Positions 1 through 10,787 of a stretch of 64,000 nt of DNA are shown one piece after another. A program made the translations under genes and the position numbers. The stretch is from assembly GCA_015178975.1 (NCBI GenBank), contig WHVD01000110.1:186001-250000 (forward strand), written 5' to 3'. This DNA is from Hysterangium stoloniferum. Lineage: Eukaryota > Basidiomycota > Agaricomycetes > Hysterangiales > Hysterangiaceae. The notes under the pieces were generated by a model. The model searched no databases. It saw nothing but the letters and a program-made list of their open reading frames with translations, and was not told the DNA's origin. Position 1 is the stretch's first letter, and each line of letters starts with the position of its first letter.

Positions 1-137
1 TGATGGATTATATATACATCTATATAAGGACTTATGATGCCAACTTGTGCTCTTATAACAGTTTATATAACTGATGGCAAACCTGGGTCTTATAACAATC
101 TGTCACATATAGATATTGTATTTTCCCATTTCTAACA
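1..137. repeat. 137-bp LTR-like repeat, copy 1 (family 5)
   Basis: This unit begins TGATGG and ends TTTCTAACA, so it has the TG...CA ends of an LTR. It recurs at 856-992 with a few mismatches and the same right boundary. It interrupts a family-1 LTR, whose sequence resumes at 138. The next five bases, CGTCT, would be the target duplication, but the left flank is outside the window. It could be a very short solo LTR or part of something longer to the left. Confidence 0.6.
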
Positions 138-504
138 CGTCTCGACCGTCACAGATGGGCTTTAGCTATCTACTCAATCAGAGTTTCAAACTGTACCAGT
201 CGAAACTCAATCCTTTTCTCAACCCACATGGACTACATCCATGCTACTCTATTATTCGACTCTCTAGTTACTCTACTTTACACTCGAGCAGTTGTCCAGA
301 ATCGCACTTAACAGTTGATTCTACTTATTCATTCTAGCTCTCTACTTTACTCTAGATAGCTACTTCTCTCTACCGTATTGAACTAAGTAGTCAATACGCA
401 TCTGGTCTGTATTAGACTTAGACAGTCAATACATCTTAGTGTCGTACCTAAACGGTCGATATTCTTCGTATATAGAACGGTTAGAACTTCCACTACTCTT
501 CACA
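138..504 (+). repeat. 3' part of a family-1 LTR
   Basis: The stretch aligns with the 3' part of the LTRs at 1318-2456 (+), 6530-7914 (-) and 61845-62464 (-). It shares the runs around 'cacagatggg' and the terminal 'ctcttcaca'. Its 5' part lies left of the window, beyond the 137-bp insertion at 1-137. Family 1 is about 620-640 bp long with ends TGTGAGAGG and TTCACA. Confidence 0.75.
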
Positions 505-764
505 GCAACTGTGGTTGGTAGAGTTAATTTCTTTGGGGTATACTGTCTCATACTCGGGATCTGACTCTTCCTGTTCAGTGATCATGAGGGCTTCCCGTAA
601 ATTATTGGCATAGGTCTGTAACCCCATTATGTATGTCATTGATGGGCTGTTCTTGCAATAAGTAGACCCATTCCATGGGTAGGGTCAAGATTAAACAGTG
701 TGTTTCCTCCTTTCGATCCTGGTGGAAACCATAGAGAAACCTGTTAAAGGTATAGAAAAGAATT

Positions 765-838
765 GACCCAGCCTGGGATTGAACCAAGGACCTCCTGGCT
801 TTATATGCAGGTGCTCTTAACCACTGAGCTACTGGACC
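765..838 (-). pseudogene. tRNA-like sequence (pseudo-tRNA or SINE head)
   Basis: On the minus strand the 74 nt fold as a 7-bp acceptor stem (GGTCCAG with CTGGGTC), a D-arm with a perfect box A (TAGCTCAGTGG) and a T-arm with a near-perfect box B (GGTTCAATCCC). The anticodon arm is defective: only four pairs form around an enlarged loop with ATATAAA in it, one base longer than the 17-nt norm. The closest reading is an Ile(UAU)-like anticodon. It sits in transposon debris, so a tRNA pseudogene or the 5' head of a tRNA-derived SINE is more likely than a working tRNA. Confidence 0.6.
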
Positions 839-855
839 TATAGTCTAGTATTATA

Positions 856-992
856 TGATGGATTATATATACATATATATATGGACTTATGATGCCAACT
901 TGTGCTCTTATAACAGTTTATATAACTGATGGCAAACCTGGGTCTTATAACAGTCTGTCACATATAGATATTGTATTTTCCCATTTCTAACA
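856..992. repeat. 137-bp LTR-like repeat, copy 2 (family 5)
   Basis: The same length and right boundary as the unit at 1-137, with a handful of mismatches. The flanking pentamers (TTATA and AAACC) do not match, so no target duplication is seen. It splits the decayed gag-like region. Confidence 0.6.
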
Positions 993-1317
993 AAACCGAT
1001 ACAACTTGACCTGACACTGAATGTATTGCACCAGAGTTTCACGATCATGATGAGCTTGATGAAACATCATTTCTTCCCATTCAACCATGAGAGATTCATG
1101 CCACCTGGTCCCTAGTAAACCTTCAACAATGCCCCAAAGAAAAGATCTGTAAGATTGACTGAATTCAGTGCAATGCTCACAGTCTAGGGTGCTCTACCAA
1201 ATCTTTGCATTACCCATGAGTCATCTGGGCAGAGTGACTCCCAACAGGGCACTTATCGAATCTGATATTTCTGAAAGGCTTATATCAAGGATGTACTCCA
1301 AAGCCTTGGAATGACTC

Positions 1318-2456
1318 TGTGAGAGGTACGGCGAAATATACTCCGGAAATATAGTCTGGACAAGCTCATACTATATTTCTATTATTATTTTTACTTTCTC
1401 TCTATTTTATTATACACATATAATTATGTAGTTCGACAACCTATGCATTCAGTACATTGACTCTTGTGGGTGCATACATGCCAGACTTATGTATTCTAGC
1501 ACCAGTACTTAGAACTCAGACACTTTTTACCCTGCAACCACGACTTACCCAGACACCCAGTTAGTGTCCTGTAAGTTGTGATTGGGGTATTGTCTTGACC
1601 ATCACAGATGGGTTTTAACTACTAATGCAATCCGAGCTTCGAACTATACTAGTCGAAACTCAAACCATTATCTCAATCCATGCGGACTACATCCGTGTGT
1701 CACGAATGTACAAGCTCAAATTTTGATAATATTCAATTTAATATTTCTTCGACATTCCTTTGACTTTCCAACTCGACTTCTGACTCAATTTCCAACTCGA
1801 CTATTCTTTGACAATATCTTCAACAATATTGAAATATTGAATATCTTCGACTTGTCTCAGTTTGACATCATTGATGATTTCACTTTGATATCATATTATC
1901 ATCATAGGTAAATGATATATAGTATACATATAAGGGCAATGATAGGAACGAAGGAAGTCAGTCAGAAAACCTGTATTATATTATATTATTACTGTATTAT
2001 ATAATCGTCGAACTTTTTCCGAACCTTTCTTCAACTTATTTATTCATGAGCTTCTGTGTCCTATCTTTGCCTCACACTTTATCAACAGGATGAATTAATA
2101 CTTCGTCGAATGAGGCATCTTTATTCAATATTGTTGAATATTCTTTGATTGTTTATTTGACTTTATTGAGTAAAATTTGATTCGTGACACCGCGCTACTC
2201 TGTTATTTGACTCTCTTGTTATTCTCTTCAACACTTGAGCAGTCATTCAGAATCATACTTTACAGTTGATTCTCCTTTATTCATTTTAGCTCTCTATTCT
2301 ACTTTAGATAGCTAATTCACTCGACCATATTGAACTAAACAGTCAATACGTGTTTGGTCTGTATTAGACTTAGATAGTCAATACATCGTCATGTCATATC
2401 TAAACGGTCAATATTCTTCATATATAGAATGGTTAGAACTTCCACCACTCTTCACA
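1318..2456 (+). mobile_element. Solo LTR, family 1, with 5-bp target duplication
   Basis: The element starts TGTGAGAGG and ends CTCTTCACA. It is flanked by GACTC on both sides (1313-1317 and 2457-2461). Its total length is 1139 bp, but 492 bp plus a 5-bp duplication belong to another solo LTR inserted at 1698-2189, leaving about 642 bp. Removing it rejoins a gag-like reading frame on the minus strand. Confidence 0.92.
1698..2189 (+). mobile_element. Solo LTR, family 4, nested in a family-1 LTR
   Basis: This 492-bp unit has 10-bp inverted ends, TGTCACGAAT and ATTCGTGACA. It is flanked by CCGTG (1693-1697) and CCGCG (2190-2194), a 5-bp duplication with one C-to-T change at a CpG. A 430-bp relative lies in the opposite orientation at 62469-62898. 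The two share several blocks, including one around 'gaagtcagt' and one around 'cttcgtcgaa'. Confidence 0.9.
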
Positions 2457-3179
2457 GACTCCCATCATATTCAGGGAGGTCAGACCATTTGATCTTGATG
2501 TTGTTCATGTTAAGAGTGAGTGCCTTCTCCTTAGGTAAGTTATCACTTTGGAAGCTGGGGCGGTTTATAAATCAAGGAGTCTGTTATGACTGGAATTCCC
2601 CCCAGACTCCAGGCACTAACTTATACACACCCGTGCCCTATACACACCAATTGTCAGTTTACCGGAATTCCTGCCAGACTCTGGGCACTAACTTATATGC
2701 ACCTGTGCCCTAATTGTCAGTTTACCAGAATTCCCGCCAGACTCCGGGCACTAACTTATATGCACCCACACCCTATACGCACCAATTGTCAGTTTACTGG
2801 AATTCCCGCCAAACTCTGTATGTCAGACTTGTCTACATTCGACTTCATTACATTGTGTATCAGTCACCAGAATACCCACCAGACTCCATCCCTGTCTATG
2901 TCTGACCTCGTCCCACGCTTCAGTTACTGGACCCACTCGGAAAACCCATCATCCCTCTAACAGAGTCCCATTCCCATTTTAGTCAAATGACCTGTCACGA
3001 TTCAGACTCCACTCCCACTCCATTTCCTGTTATGGTTTATGATTTGTCACGATTCGGACTCTGCTCCATTCTGTCCTGTTCCTAACACCAAATTTGGTGT
3101 TTACTATTCTCATTTCATGTTTTGCTAGTTTCATTTCATCATTACTGGATTTGGTATGTCATTCATTCCACGGTCTATA

Positions 3180-4410
3180 TAGGAGGATATCTGAAAACTA
3201 TTAAGTATACCAAATTCTAATACATATACTCTAAAGGTCATTTAAACATCTGGAATGTGATTCAAACATAATTTGGTTTTTAAAACTTTCAAAAAGTTTT
3301 AAACTCTCTCATACATTACAAACTAAAGAATCTTTCTGGACACAAGTAGACAATAAAAAAAATTAGTAGTTTGAAATGCTAATACTTTTAAAAAATAGAT
3401 ACCTTTAGATAGTCCATTCCATACATATGTATATCATTGGCACCTCTAAATACATATGTATTACTTCGGAATAGATCTGTCAATCTGAACAGATTTCTAC
3501 TTGATTCAACATACCCAGAATACAGTGACCCAAAAAAGCGTCTAGATGTTTGGTGAAATTGGAAAGATGGGTTTGCAGCTCCAGAAATAAAATAGATAAA
3601 ATTCTGAATAAATCAGAGGTAAGAGGTATACATCTGACCTATATGATAACATAAGCATGACATCATAGCTTTCCTTATCAGGAAAGTAGGAAATTAATAA
3701 TGGACATGGTGCATCTGGACACTTTTTTTGCTCTTGTAATTAATTACTAGTTTTTACCAGTTTCAGTATTTAGTGTACCCTCCCTTGGCCTTTAGTACTG
3801 CAGCAACCCTTCTAGGCATGCTCTTGATCAATTCAAGGCATTTCTCCCTTGGAATACCCTCCCATTCCACCTCCACTCTCTCCCAGAGCTCCAATATGCT
3901 TTTGGGTGCCTCAGGGTATGTTCCAAGCCTTCTCTTCAACTCCCACCATAAGTGTTCTATTGGATTCAGGTCTGGAGACTGTGCAGGCCAGTCTAAAACC
4001 TCCACCTGATGGTCCTTGAACCAATCCTTGGCCAACTTGCAAGTGTGTTTAGGGTCATTGTCCTGCTGGAATATAGGTAATTTCACTTAATAAAGAAGGC
4101 CATAGGATGAAAAGTTTCCAATGACATCTCATATATTTTACTAGGAAATAACTACAGTTTAGTTTTTAAAAAACAAATTAACAACAAAAGTATTAGCAAG
4201 TATTTACATAAATTGGAAAACTATATACAATAGGTTCTATTAATTGACTCTGAATTATTTAGGATGTAATATGAATAATTGTTTCTTATGATTGGTGGTT
4301 AACAATATAATACTCTCAGAGGATATGTTACTATTTAAAGATGGATTTTTGTAGCAATTTTGCTTTTATTAGTAAACATTTGATATTATAATGATTACGG
4401 ACAATCTCCA
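3180..4410 (-). mobile_element. Degraded Tc1/mariner element inside a solo LTR
   Basis: The limits come from aligning the host LTR with its uninterrupted relative at 51585-52399. Both edges carry TA, as expected for Tc1/mariner. Only the C-terminal part of a transposase remains (3763-4086, minus). I found no convincing terminal inverted repeats, so the ends are approximate and the element is probably internally deleted. Confidence 0.6.
3763..4086 (-). pseudogene. Tc1-like transposase, C-terminal fragment
   Basis: The fragment keeps the last two catalytic motifs of Tc1 DDE transposases: the second Asp in QQDNDPKHTC and the Glu in PDLNPIEHLW, about 34 residues apart. It ends with a basic GGYTKY tail. 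The helix-turn-helix half and first catalytic Asp are absent upstream. It is related to, but clearly different from, the transposase at 52994-61171, so at least two Tc1 lineages are present. Confidence 0.85.
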
Positions 4411-5943
4411 TAGTCTGGCAGATGTTGTACATACAATCCAGTCAGAAAATCGGCTTAGATTCCTCCCAGTAATCTAATACATTTTCCGCTCTAAACTCCT
4501 ACTTGAATTACACCGCTCACACTAGTCGGAGCCCACGGGCTCCGATGCATCTATCTCTCTTATTTATCTCAACTCCTGACCTCTCAACCCACGGTCTCTG
4601 ACCCACAACCCCTCGACCCATGAACCCCGCCTGGACTCCCTGGGATTCCCATCCACCTGTCTGAAATTGGACAACACGATCTCACGAGGGTGCAGCCTAT
4701 AAGCTGAAGCCAAGTCCTACCAGATATCCCACAGGTTTCTCTGGAAAACCTGCCGTGTACGTACCCTAACAGAGTCCCAGAATCATGCCCCCCATGTCCC
4801 TGGTGCCGGTTACGAGCTCCCAGATGAGTTGCTTGGCTCCTCTCCAGGTGTGGTAAAGGGGTTGGACTTGATAGGCAGGGGTCAGTGAGTTTCATCCTGG
4901 TCTTGTGATCCTCGACCATATACCTGACCTGCTATCCCTTCAATGAACATGGTTGAGAAGGACAGTTGACCTTTAGTGGTGGCTGATTGGTTTCTAACTG
5001 CAGGCAGTTTGTTGCAGAAGTCAGGGCTATTCAAAGCTCTTTCAAACACAATACAAGAGCGATGAATCCCCTGGTGATGTTGAAACAGTTGAATAACTCT
5101 TGACAAACACCCTGTGAGTGTGAGGAAAGTAAACACTAAGGAGACTTTCCCACACCCACAGCAGAGTATGCTACAGGGTGCTTACCTAAGTACCTATACA
5201 TGAGTTACCTTACTAGGTAACTCACTCAATACTGCACCTACAGTGCTGGGAAAAATACTACAAATATCAGAAAAATATAGGGAACATCATAGACTATCTG
5301 AGAGCTGTAATATCATACTCTAACAGATGAGGCGTGGGCTGGGCTCCATCGCAATTTGTCTCTCAATTTCGGTTGTATTCAGAAGCCGACATGGCTGAGG
5401 CTGATGAAATGGAGTGCAGACTTCAATTCTCTTTTCCTGAAGGTGATCTATCACTTATGTCCTCATACCCAATGGGAAATCCTCCAAAATTACAGGACGA
5501 TTGAGTGAATGGAGGAAATGAGTGTCAGGAGACCCATTTAGGTTGTGAATGAATGAATTAGTCGTGGAGAGAGGCGAATCGGGTACTTGAATTGAATTAT
5601 TATAGGAGTGGAGCACCTCCAAAACCATCTTATTGAGTCTTCTCTGATTTCACTTCAACCGGCCCCTTAGAGTGAAGTATGCAAATGATACATTTGGCAT
5701 GACTCCGTTAAGAGACTCCTCCAACATTTGAATGTACATGTACTGGTAGTCAACCTTGGGCACAATGTGATCCCCACTGAGCAGGACATAAAGGATTTGC
5801 AGCACATCATCGTGTATGCGAAGTGCTTTGAGAAATAGAGAGAACACTTCCTGCTTGAAAATCGTTCTTCCCCCTTCTATAGTGGATGTAACATCACTTG
5901 ACCATTCAGGAATCGATCAGGTCAGATCCTTAAGGGTTCCTGG

Positions 5944-6459
5944 TCACATGAATAAATCCCATACCAATAAGATGGCCTGATTATGAATTAACCAGCCTGC
6001 TACCATTGCCAGTAAAGAAGGGTAATCTGTTTCGTACTCTTCCACGAAAGGAGTAAGCTGATCAGTGGAGATTCGATTAGCGTAGTATGTGTCCCACTTC
6101 ATATTGATAGGCTTGGCATAAACCATATGACCCCCAAGGAACTGCTTAAGGATAACCTGTCTTGGTGGAAATGCGAGAATGGGCTCAGGTGCTCGGGTAG
6201 GCTCAACATTAACTCCAGAGGTGCTCAACTGCCCAGTTGGTGAACATTCCTCAGGTGGATCAGGGAGGGTATTCGTTGACAATCCAGCTGCTACTCTGGG
6301 GGAATCCTCAGGAGGGGCTGATCCTTGAAAAGTCAATGAAGACTTCCTCATAGTGACATTACAGGGTGGTTCCAGACTAGCAGGTCTCTGACAAGGTATT
6401 GAACTGCTTGGGGTTGTTGAAGACCTCAGTGTTTGGTTCTTACCCGTGGTCATTTGCAT
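5944..6459 (-). CDS. Ser/Pro-rich ORF of an LTR element, probably gag N-terminus
   Basis: This 171-codon ORF begins about 70 nt downstream (minus strand) of the family-1 LTR at 6530-7914. The first half is Ser/Pro/Thr-rich. The second half is more ordered, with MKWDTYYANRIS and WLIHNQAILLVWDLF-like runs. I do not recognise a domain. Position after an LTR and the decayed gag-like frames beyond it suggest the start of a gag gene, but this is inference. Confidence 0.35.
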   Translation of the reverse strand: MQMTTGKNQTLRSSTTPSSSIPCQRPASLEPPCNVTMRKSSLTFQGSAPPEDSPRVAAGLSTNTLPDPPEECSPTGQLSTSGVNVEPTRAPEPILAFPPRQVILKQFLGGHMVYAKPINMKWDTYYANRISTDQLTPFVEEYETDYPSLLAMVAGWLIHNQAILLVWDLFM

Positions 6460-6529
6460 GCTTAAAAATTGACAGTTGAACAGTAAGGTTTTCTTCGTAG
6501 GAAAAGAACAGTCTGGCCCAGATCACCAC

Positions 6530-7914
6530 TGTGAAGAGTCATGAGAGTTCTAACCATTCTATATATGAAGAATATTGACCATTTAGATATGACACGATGA
6601 AGTATTGACTACTTAAGTCTAATACAGACAAAATGTATATTAATTGTCTAAGTTCAATACAACGGAAAGGATTAGTTATCTTAAGTACTGAATAGATAGC
6701 TAAAACAACTGCGAGAAGAATCGACTCTACAGTACAATTATAAGCAACAGCTCTAATGATTAAGGAAATAATAAGAGAGTTGAACAAGCAGAGTAGCATG
6801 GGTGCAATTTGCATGGATCGAGATAATGGTTTGAGTTTTGACTAATGTAGTTTGAAATGGTGATTGCACTAATAGTTGAAGTCCATCTGTGATGGTCAAG
6901 ACGATACCCCAATCACAACTTACATGACACTAAGTGGGTGTCTGGGCAAGTTGTGGTTACAGGGTAAAAGATGTCTGAGTTCTAACTATAGGTGCTAGAG
7001 TACATAGATCTAGTGTTAAGAACTGAAAACTGACTAATGTCGGTTGACCAATGGGGACCAATCAGAAGGACTTGGCTTTAGCTTATATGCTGCACCCTCG
7101 CAAATAACCGTCGGGTGTCCTTAAATTTTGGATGGGTGAAGACTAGTCCTAACGAGTACCTCACAGTGAGTTACTGATCAGGACCGAAGGATAAGTCGAG
7201 TGTCGGGCCAAGGGATCGGGGACTGAGAGTGGGCGAGCGCACGCAAAGGTGGAGAGTGGGATACTTAGAGTAAGACTTCTAGAGATATATGCAGGTGTTC
7301 TGAGTTGATATTCTGATTGCCTAGTAACTACAACTACAGCGGGTTCATATACAAGTTATCAGTGTCTAGAAAATACTAACTAAGGAAAGAGCAGAAACAT
7401 TATTTGACAAATAAACTTGACTAGGAACGGGAAGGTTACAATAAGTTCGGAGGCCGTAAATTAACCGAGAGCGGGATTACAAGAAAAGGAAATAGTCCAA
7501 GGGTTACAAGTAATAGGCATATGTGAAACATAGAGTAGAACGGATCACCATAATAAAAAGGGATGTATCAGAGTATAACCAGATAGTATGAGTATATTTT
7601 GATGGTGGCGTAAACGGGGTTTGATTGCCATGAAGGTGTATGTCAGCATTGGGAGACTGACAGTTTCCGATGCGATGACTTGATCAATAACTTGAAATGT
7701 CGATAGATGGCAATAACCTCGGGGACCGTTGGGTTGCGACACAGTCGTAACATCTAGTATGTGTGCACCCACAAGAGTCTATGTACCATAGGATATATAG
7801 ATCATCGAACTAATATATGCATGTGATAAAATAAAGAGAAAAATTGAAATAATAATTGAAATATGATGTCAATCCAGACTATATTTCGGAATGTATTTCG
7901 CAGTACCTCTCACA
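6530..7914 (-). mobile_element. Family-1 LTR (minus), interrupted by a solo LTR
   Basis: Read on the minus strand it runs from TGTGAGAGG (7914) to TTCACA (6530). A family-3 solo LTR splits it at 7014-7752; without it about 640 bp remain. The flanking pentamers ACCAC and CCCTC differ, so it is not a clean solo LTR. The purine-rich sequence upstream on the minus strand (7915-7955) could be an old polypurine tract, making this a 3' LTR. The gag-like ORF on the other side would instead make it a 5' LTR. I cannot decide between these. Confidence 0.8.
7014..7752 (-). mobile_element. Solo LTR of the chromovirus family (family 3)
   Basis: A 739-bp LTR, minus orientation, begins (plus strand) TGTTAAG and ends CGTAACA. 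It is flanked by TCTAG on both sides (7009-7013 and 7753-7757). It aligns along its whole length with the LTRs of the chromovirus at 53078-60240, but many CG pairs of the young copy are TG or CA here, so it is much older. Confidence 0.93.
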
Positions 7915-8466
7915 CCCTCCAACTAGAGCATTCCCCCTCTCCCTGGCTTAGATCTTAACACAATTCCTTTAATGATTGAAAATGCTTATCTTAATTACTT
8001 GATGTTGATGTTAAAGTATACAGACCAACTGCATCCACATTGCAACACAGTTTTGTGAAATATTAGCAAAGTGCATGATTGGCACTGATAGTATACTGCC
8101 TCTTGGCTCAATTTTTACATCTCCTAAAAGACCCGGGGTCTCGGTCCAGGCTCGGTCCTTTGTCGGGTCGTGGCCAAATAGCATTTAGAAATTTACAAAA
8201 AGTTAGAATTGAAGTTGGATATAACAGCCACTGGTCAAAACCATGCATGGTAACCTGCCAAAAATTGTTATGCTTTGTGAGGTTTGAACAAATAACTTTT
8301 TCCCGGCACATATATTACATAAGCAACAGGTAAGTTAGTACAAGGAAGCGCAGAATACGCATGCTCTCAGAATCCCATAAAAAAGTCACATAAAATGATG
8401 ATAATTAGTGGGAGGGGAAAAAAGAACCACGAATACGATACGGGAACAGGATGATAAATACCCGCA
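7915..8466. other. AT-rich spacer between transposon island and first gene
   Basis: A purine-rich run on the minus strand lies next to the LTR (7915-7955). After that I see no gene, repeat or RNA. The two short ORFs here (8079-8333 plus, 8108-8311 minus) overlap each other and show no family features. The last 100 bases would hold the 3' UTR of the phosphatase gene. Confidence 0.4.
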
Positions 8467-10787
8467 TTAAGTCCAATCTCCGCTTTCCAGACCAGCTTTG
8501 CTTACTCTTCTTAAAGGTTGAAGAGTATTTTCATCCACGGGCGCTCGCCGTTGATGTCTGTATCGCCCAGAGCTGTCTTTGATTTCAAGCTCTTGCGGGT
8601 GATCTCCCAGTCGGGCAACAGCATCACCGTCTCCACCGATTGCAAAGTCCGAATTAGCAGTACTAAATGCGGGAGGTAGACTTTCCCGCATATGGGCAGT
8701 CCTCCGCATATTGGCAACGTGTGCATAATTTCCGCTACGACCGTCCCCTCCACCATCCTCTTCGTCAGTGTTTTTCACGACGCCGACAGATTTGCCACCT
8801 AGTTCTTGCTCTTCGAAATTCATGAGCTCGGAGACAAAGCCGATATTAGGCGAGATGCCTTTTCTACGTTCTAGGACGAAAGAGTATGCTTTCGACAGTG
8901 TCCAATGGTTGGCGTGGATGAGATAGGCCATGACCGCTGTGACGGAGCGCGACTTTCCAGCCTTACAGTGCACATAGGTCGGCGATGAATGAAGCCGTGC
9001 ATCATCTACCGTGAAAAACACTAGATATGGATTTTGAAAATAAAATGACCACCTGACTCACCTAGGCACTCACATACTTCTCGCACGCCACGTCCAATAT
9101 TTTCTTCTTCCACAGTATCTCGCATAGGAATCTTGACATATCGTTCGAAACTTTTCCTTAGATCTAGACCGTGATCATCAGGATCACATTCGACTGCGAG
9201 ATTTAGAATACGCTTGACGCCCAGGCCTTGTAATTCTCGCACGTTTTCGTCCGTCGTCAGTTCAGGCCCTAAGAACAGGAAGTTGGGGAGAATACACGAG
9301 ATCGTGAAGGCGGGTAATTCTGATGTAGGAGTTGTAGGCGGAGGTCGTGCTGTTGAAGGGGAATGTGGTCGCGGTGTTGATGGGCCGGGGGATGCGGTAA
9401 AGAATGCTGTGGCAGGAGTGTAGAACGACTGATCGTCAGGTCCTGGCGAATCTGACAGTGTTATCTCGTGTTGAAGGTTAAAGTGCGACGGTGATTGTAG
9501 AATGTCAAATCGTGTCGATGATGAACTGGCAGAAGGGGGGACGGCAAGAGTTGTAGCCCTCGTGGGAACAACCATGGGGTTCTGAGTACGAAGGGACAAT
9601 TTCGGGAGGCGCTCAGCAGAAGTTGTATCGATACGGCGAAGATTAGGAACGCTGGGTTTGCGTGGACGGTTCCGGGGTGGCTGGTTGAGATTTGGTTGAG
9701 ATGCACGGTGAAACATTTGTGCTGATGGCGGAGGGGATGGCGTTAAATCTACCAAAAACGGTGGATAGAGACCAAGAGGTTTCGTTATCCGAGAATTAGG
9801 AGTGGGCGAATTAACAATCAATTCGGGGGAAATAGAGCGTCGCTCTATATCTGGTAGGCTGCTATGAGCCTGTAAACGGGTGGTATCGAGATTGAAGAGG
9901 CCTCGTCTTGGTGCACCATTCGATGTATCTGAATCATTCGAGGGCGGTATAGATGTCAATTTTGTTTGAGAATCGAGGTCACGTTCGCCAGAAACAACAC
10001 GACAACACGAATCGGGGAGCTGCCGAAACGCTGTAATCCCACCGTGCAAATACATGGCAGATCTTCCTGAGATGCGGAGAAGGGGTTCAATTAGAGACAA
10101 TAATATCCAAGAAATTGCGGAATCCTTCTCATTCTGATCCATTTCCTCGTCATAAACAACCAAGTCTCCGTCCCAAGGTCCGTCTGCGCGTACTATGTCG
10201 TCCCAAATCTCCTTTCCCCGATCTGTGGTTATGAATGCACGTAATGCGTAGATAGAGGTAAAATTAGCCCCGGGTTTACGATGTCGCTTTAAAATGAGAG
10301 AAGGAATCGCAATATTAACGCTCCCTACAATACGGGAAGCTAGGTAAGACCCGCCGTTGCGAGTATCGATGAGAAGGGGGCGTTTTAGGTATGACAAACG
10401 ACGGGAGAGAGATTCGGGATATATAGTAGCGAACGGGACAATTGAACTGGGAATAACTGGGCTAGGGCTGTACACGCTCGGGGATGAGTTGTCCGGGGAA
10501 TCATGTTGATCGTGACGCTCTGAGGATATGGGGCGTAGCTGGAGATTCATCTGAACATTTCTACGAAGTTTTTCGAGAATAGCCAAATCCTGGGCCATCT
10601 TGTCATCGCCGTCCAGGAGTGCAGATAGGTCTGTGCTTGATGCGCTTAGGGGAGTGTGGTACTCTTCTGGAGTCTCCGGAGATAATATGAAGTCCTTTGC
10701 AATGGAGAGAGTAGTGGGAGCTATGGTGAGTGTGGGGAGACGGCGAGGGCTTTTCGCTGGTCTGCCCGCCATTGCAGACGAGCTCAT
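8467..10787 (-). CDS. Rhodanese-like / dual-specificity protein phosphatase
   Basis: Two exons (10787-9062 and 9020-8467) with a 41-nt GT-AG intron give 759 residues. An N-terminal rhodanese/Cdc25-like segment (about 130-260) has LLIDTRNGGSYLASRIVGSVNI. A long Ser/Pro-rich, probably disordered stretch follows (about 270-480). The C-terminal dual-specificity phosphatase domain (about 485-655) opens with ILPNFLFLGPE and carries the catalytic loop HCKAGKSRS, matching HCX5R. The CX5R Cys and Arg are intact; the rhodanese part lacks an obvious active Cys loop and may only bind MAP kinase-like partners. The first of two Met codons (MSSSAM) was used as start. The family is well supported; a one-to-one name (PPS1- or MSG5-like) is not. 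Confidence 0.88.

Larger units (their letters stand above)
2582..4771 (+). mobile_element. Solo LTR, family 2, carrying a Tc1 remnant
   Basis: It starts TGTTATGAC and ends ACCCTAACA, with GAGTC duplicated on both sides (2577-2581 and 4772-4776). Its relative at 51585-52399 is 815 bp; the extra length here is an insertion from about 3180 to 4410 containing a Tc1-like transposase fragment. The left part holds tandem copies of a unit of about 70-90 bp (2582-2820), each with an 'attcc...ccagactc..gcactaac' core. Confidence 0.9.
505..6529 (-). mobile_element. Decayed gag-like internal region of an LTR retroelement
   Basis: With the nested insertions (856-992, 1318-2456, 2582-4771) removed, the minus strand reads through short degenerate reading frames. 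Removing the LTR at 1318-2456 with one GACTC copy restores an open frame across the junction (about 1200-2570), reading ...EYDGSHSKALEYILDIS... . This and the next downstream stretch resemble the capsid part of fungal gypsy Gag, with a Trp/Leu-rich pattern. Other fragments are at 4882-5136 and 5650-5847. Several stops and frameshifts mean it cannot be functional. The family link is my reading of the pattern, not a database match. Confidence 0.45.

Noticed and set aside
765-838. Functional tRNA gene
   Set aside because: The anticodon arm has an extra base and an unpaired position, and the locus is in transposon debris.
138-7914. LTRs at 138-504 and 6530-7914 as the two ends of one element
   Set aside because: They lie in opposite orientation, which is impossible for a pair of LTRs of one element.
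9214-9423. Plus-strand ORF inside the phosphatase gene, like many other opposite-strand ORFs in the core
   Set aside because: Shadow of a real coding exon, with no family features.
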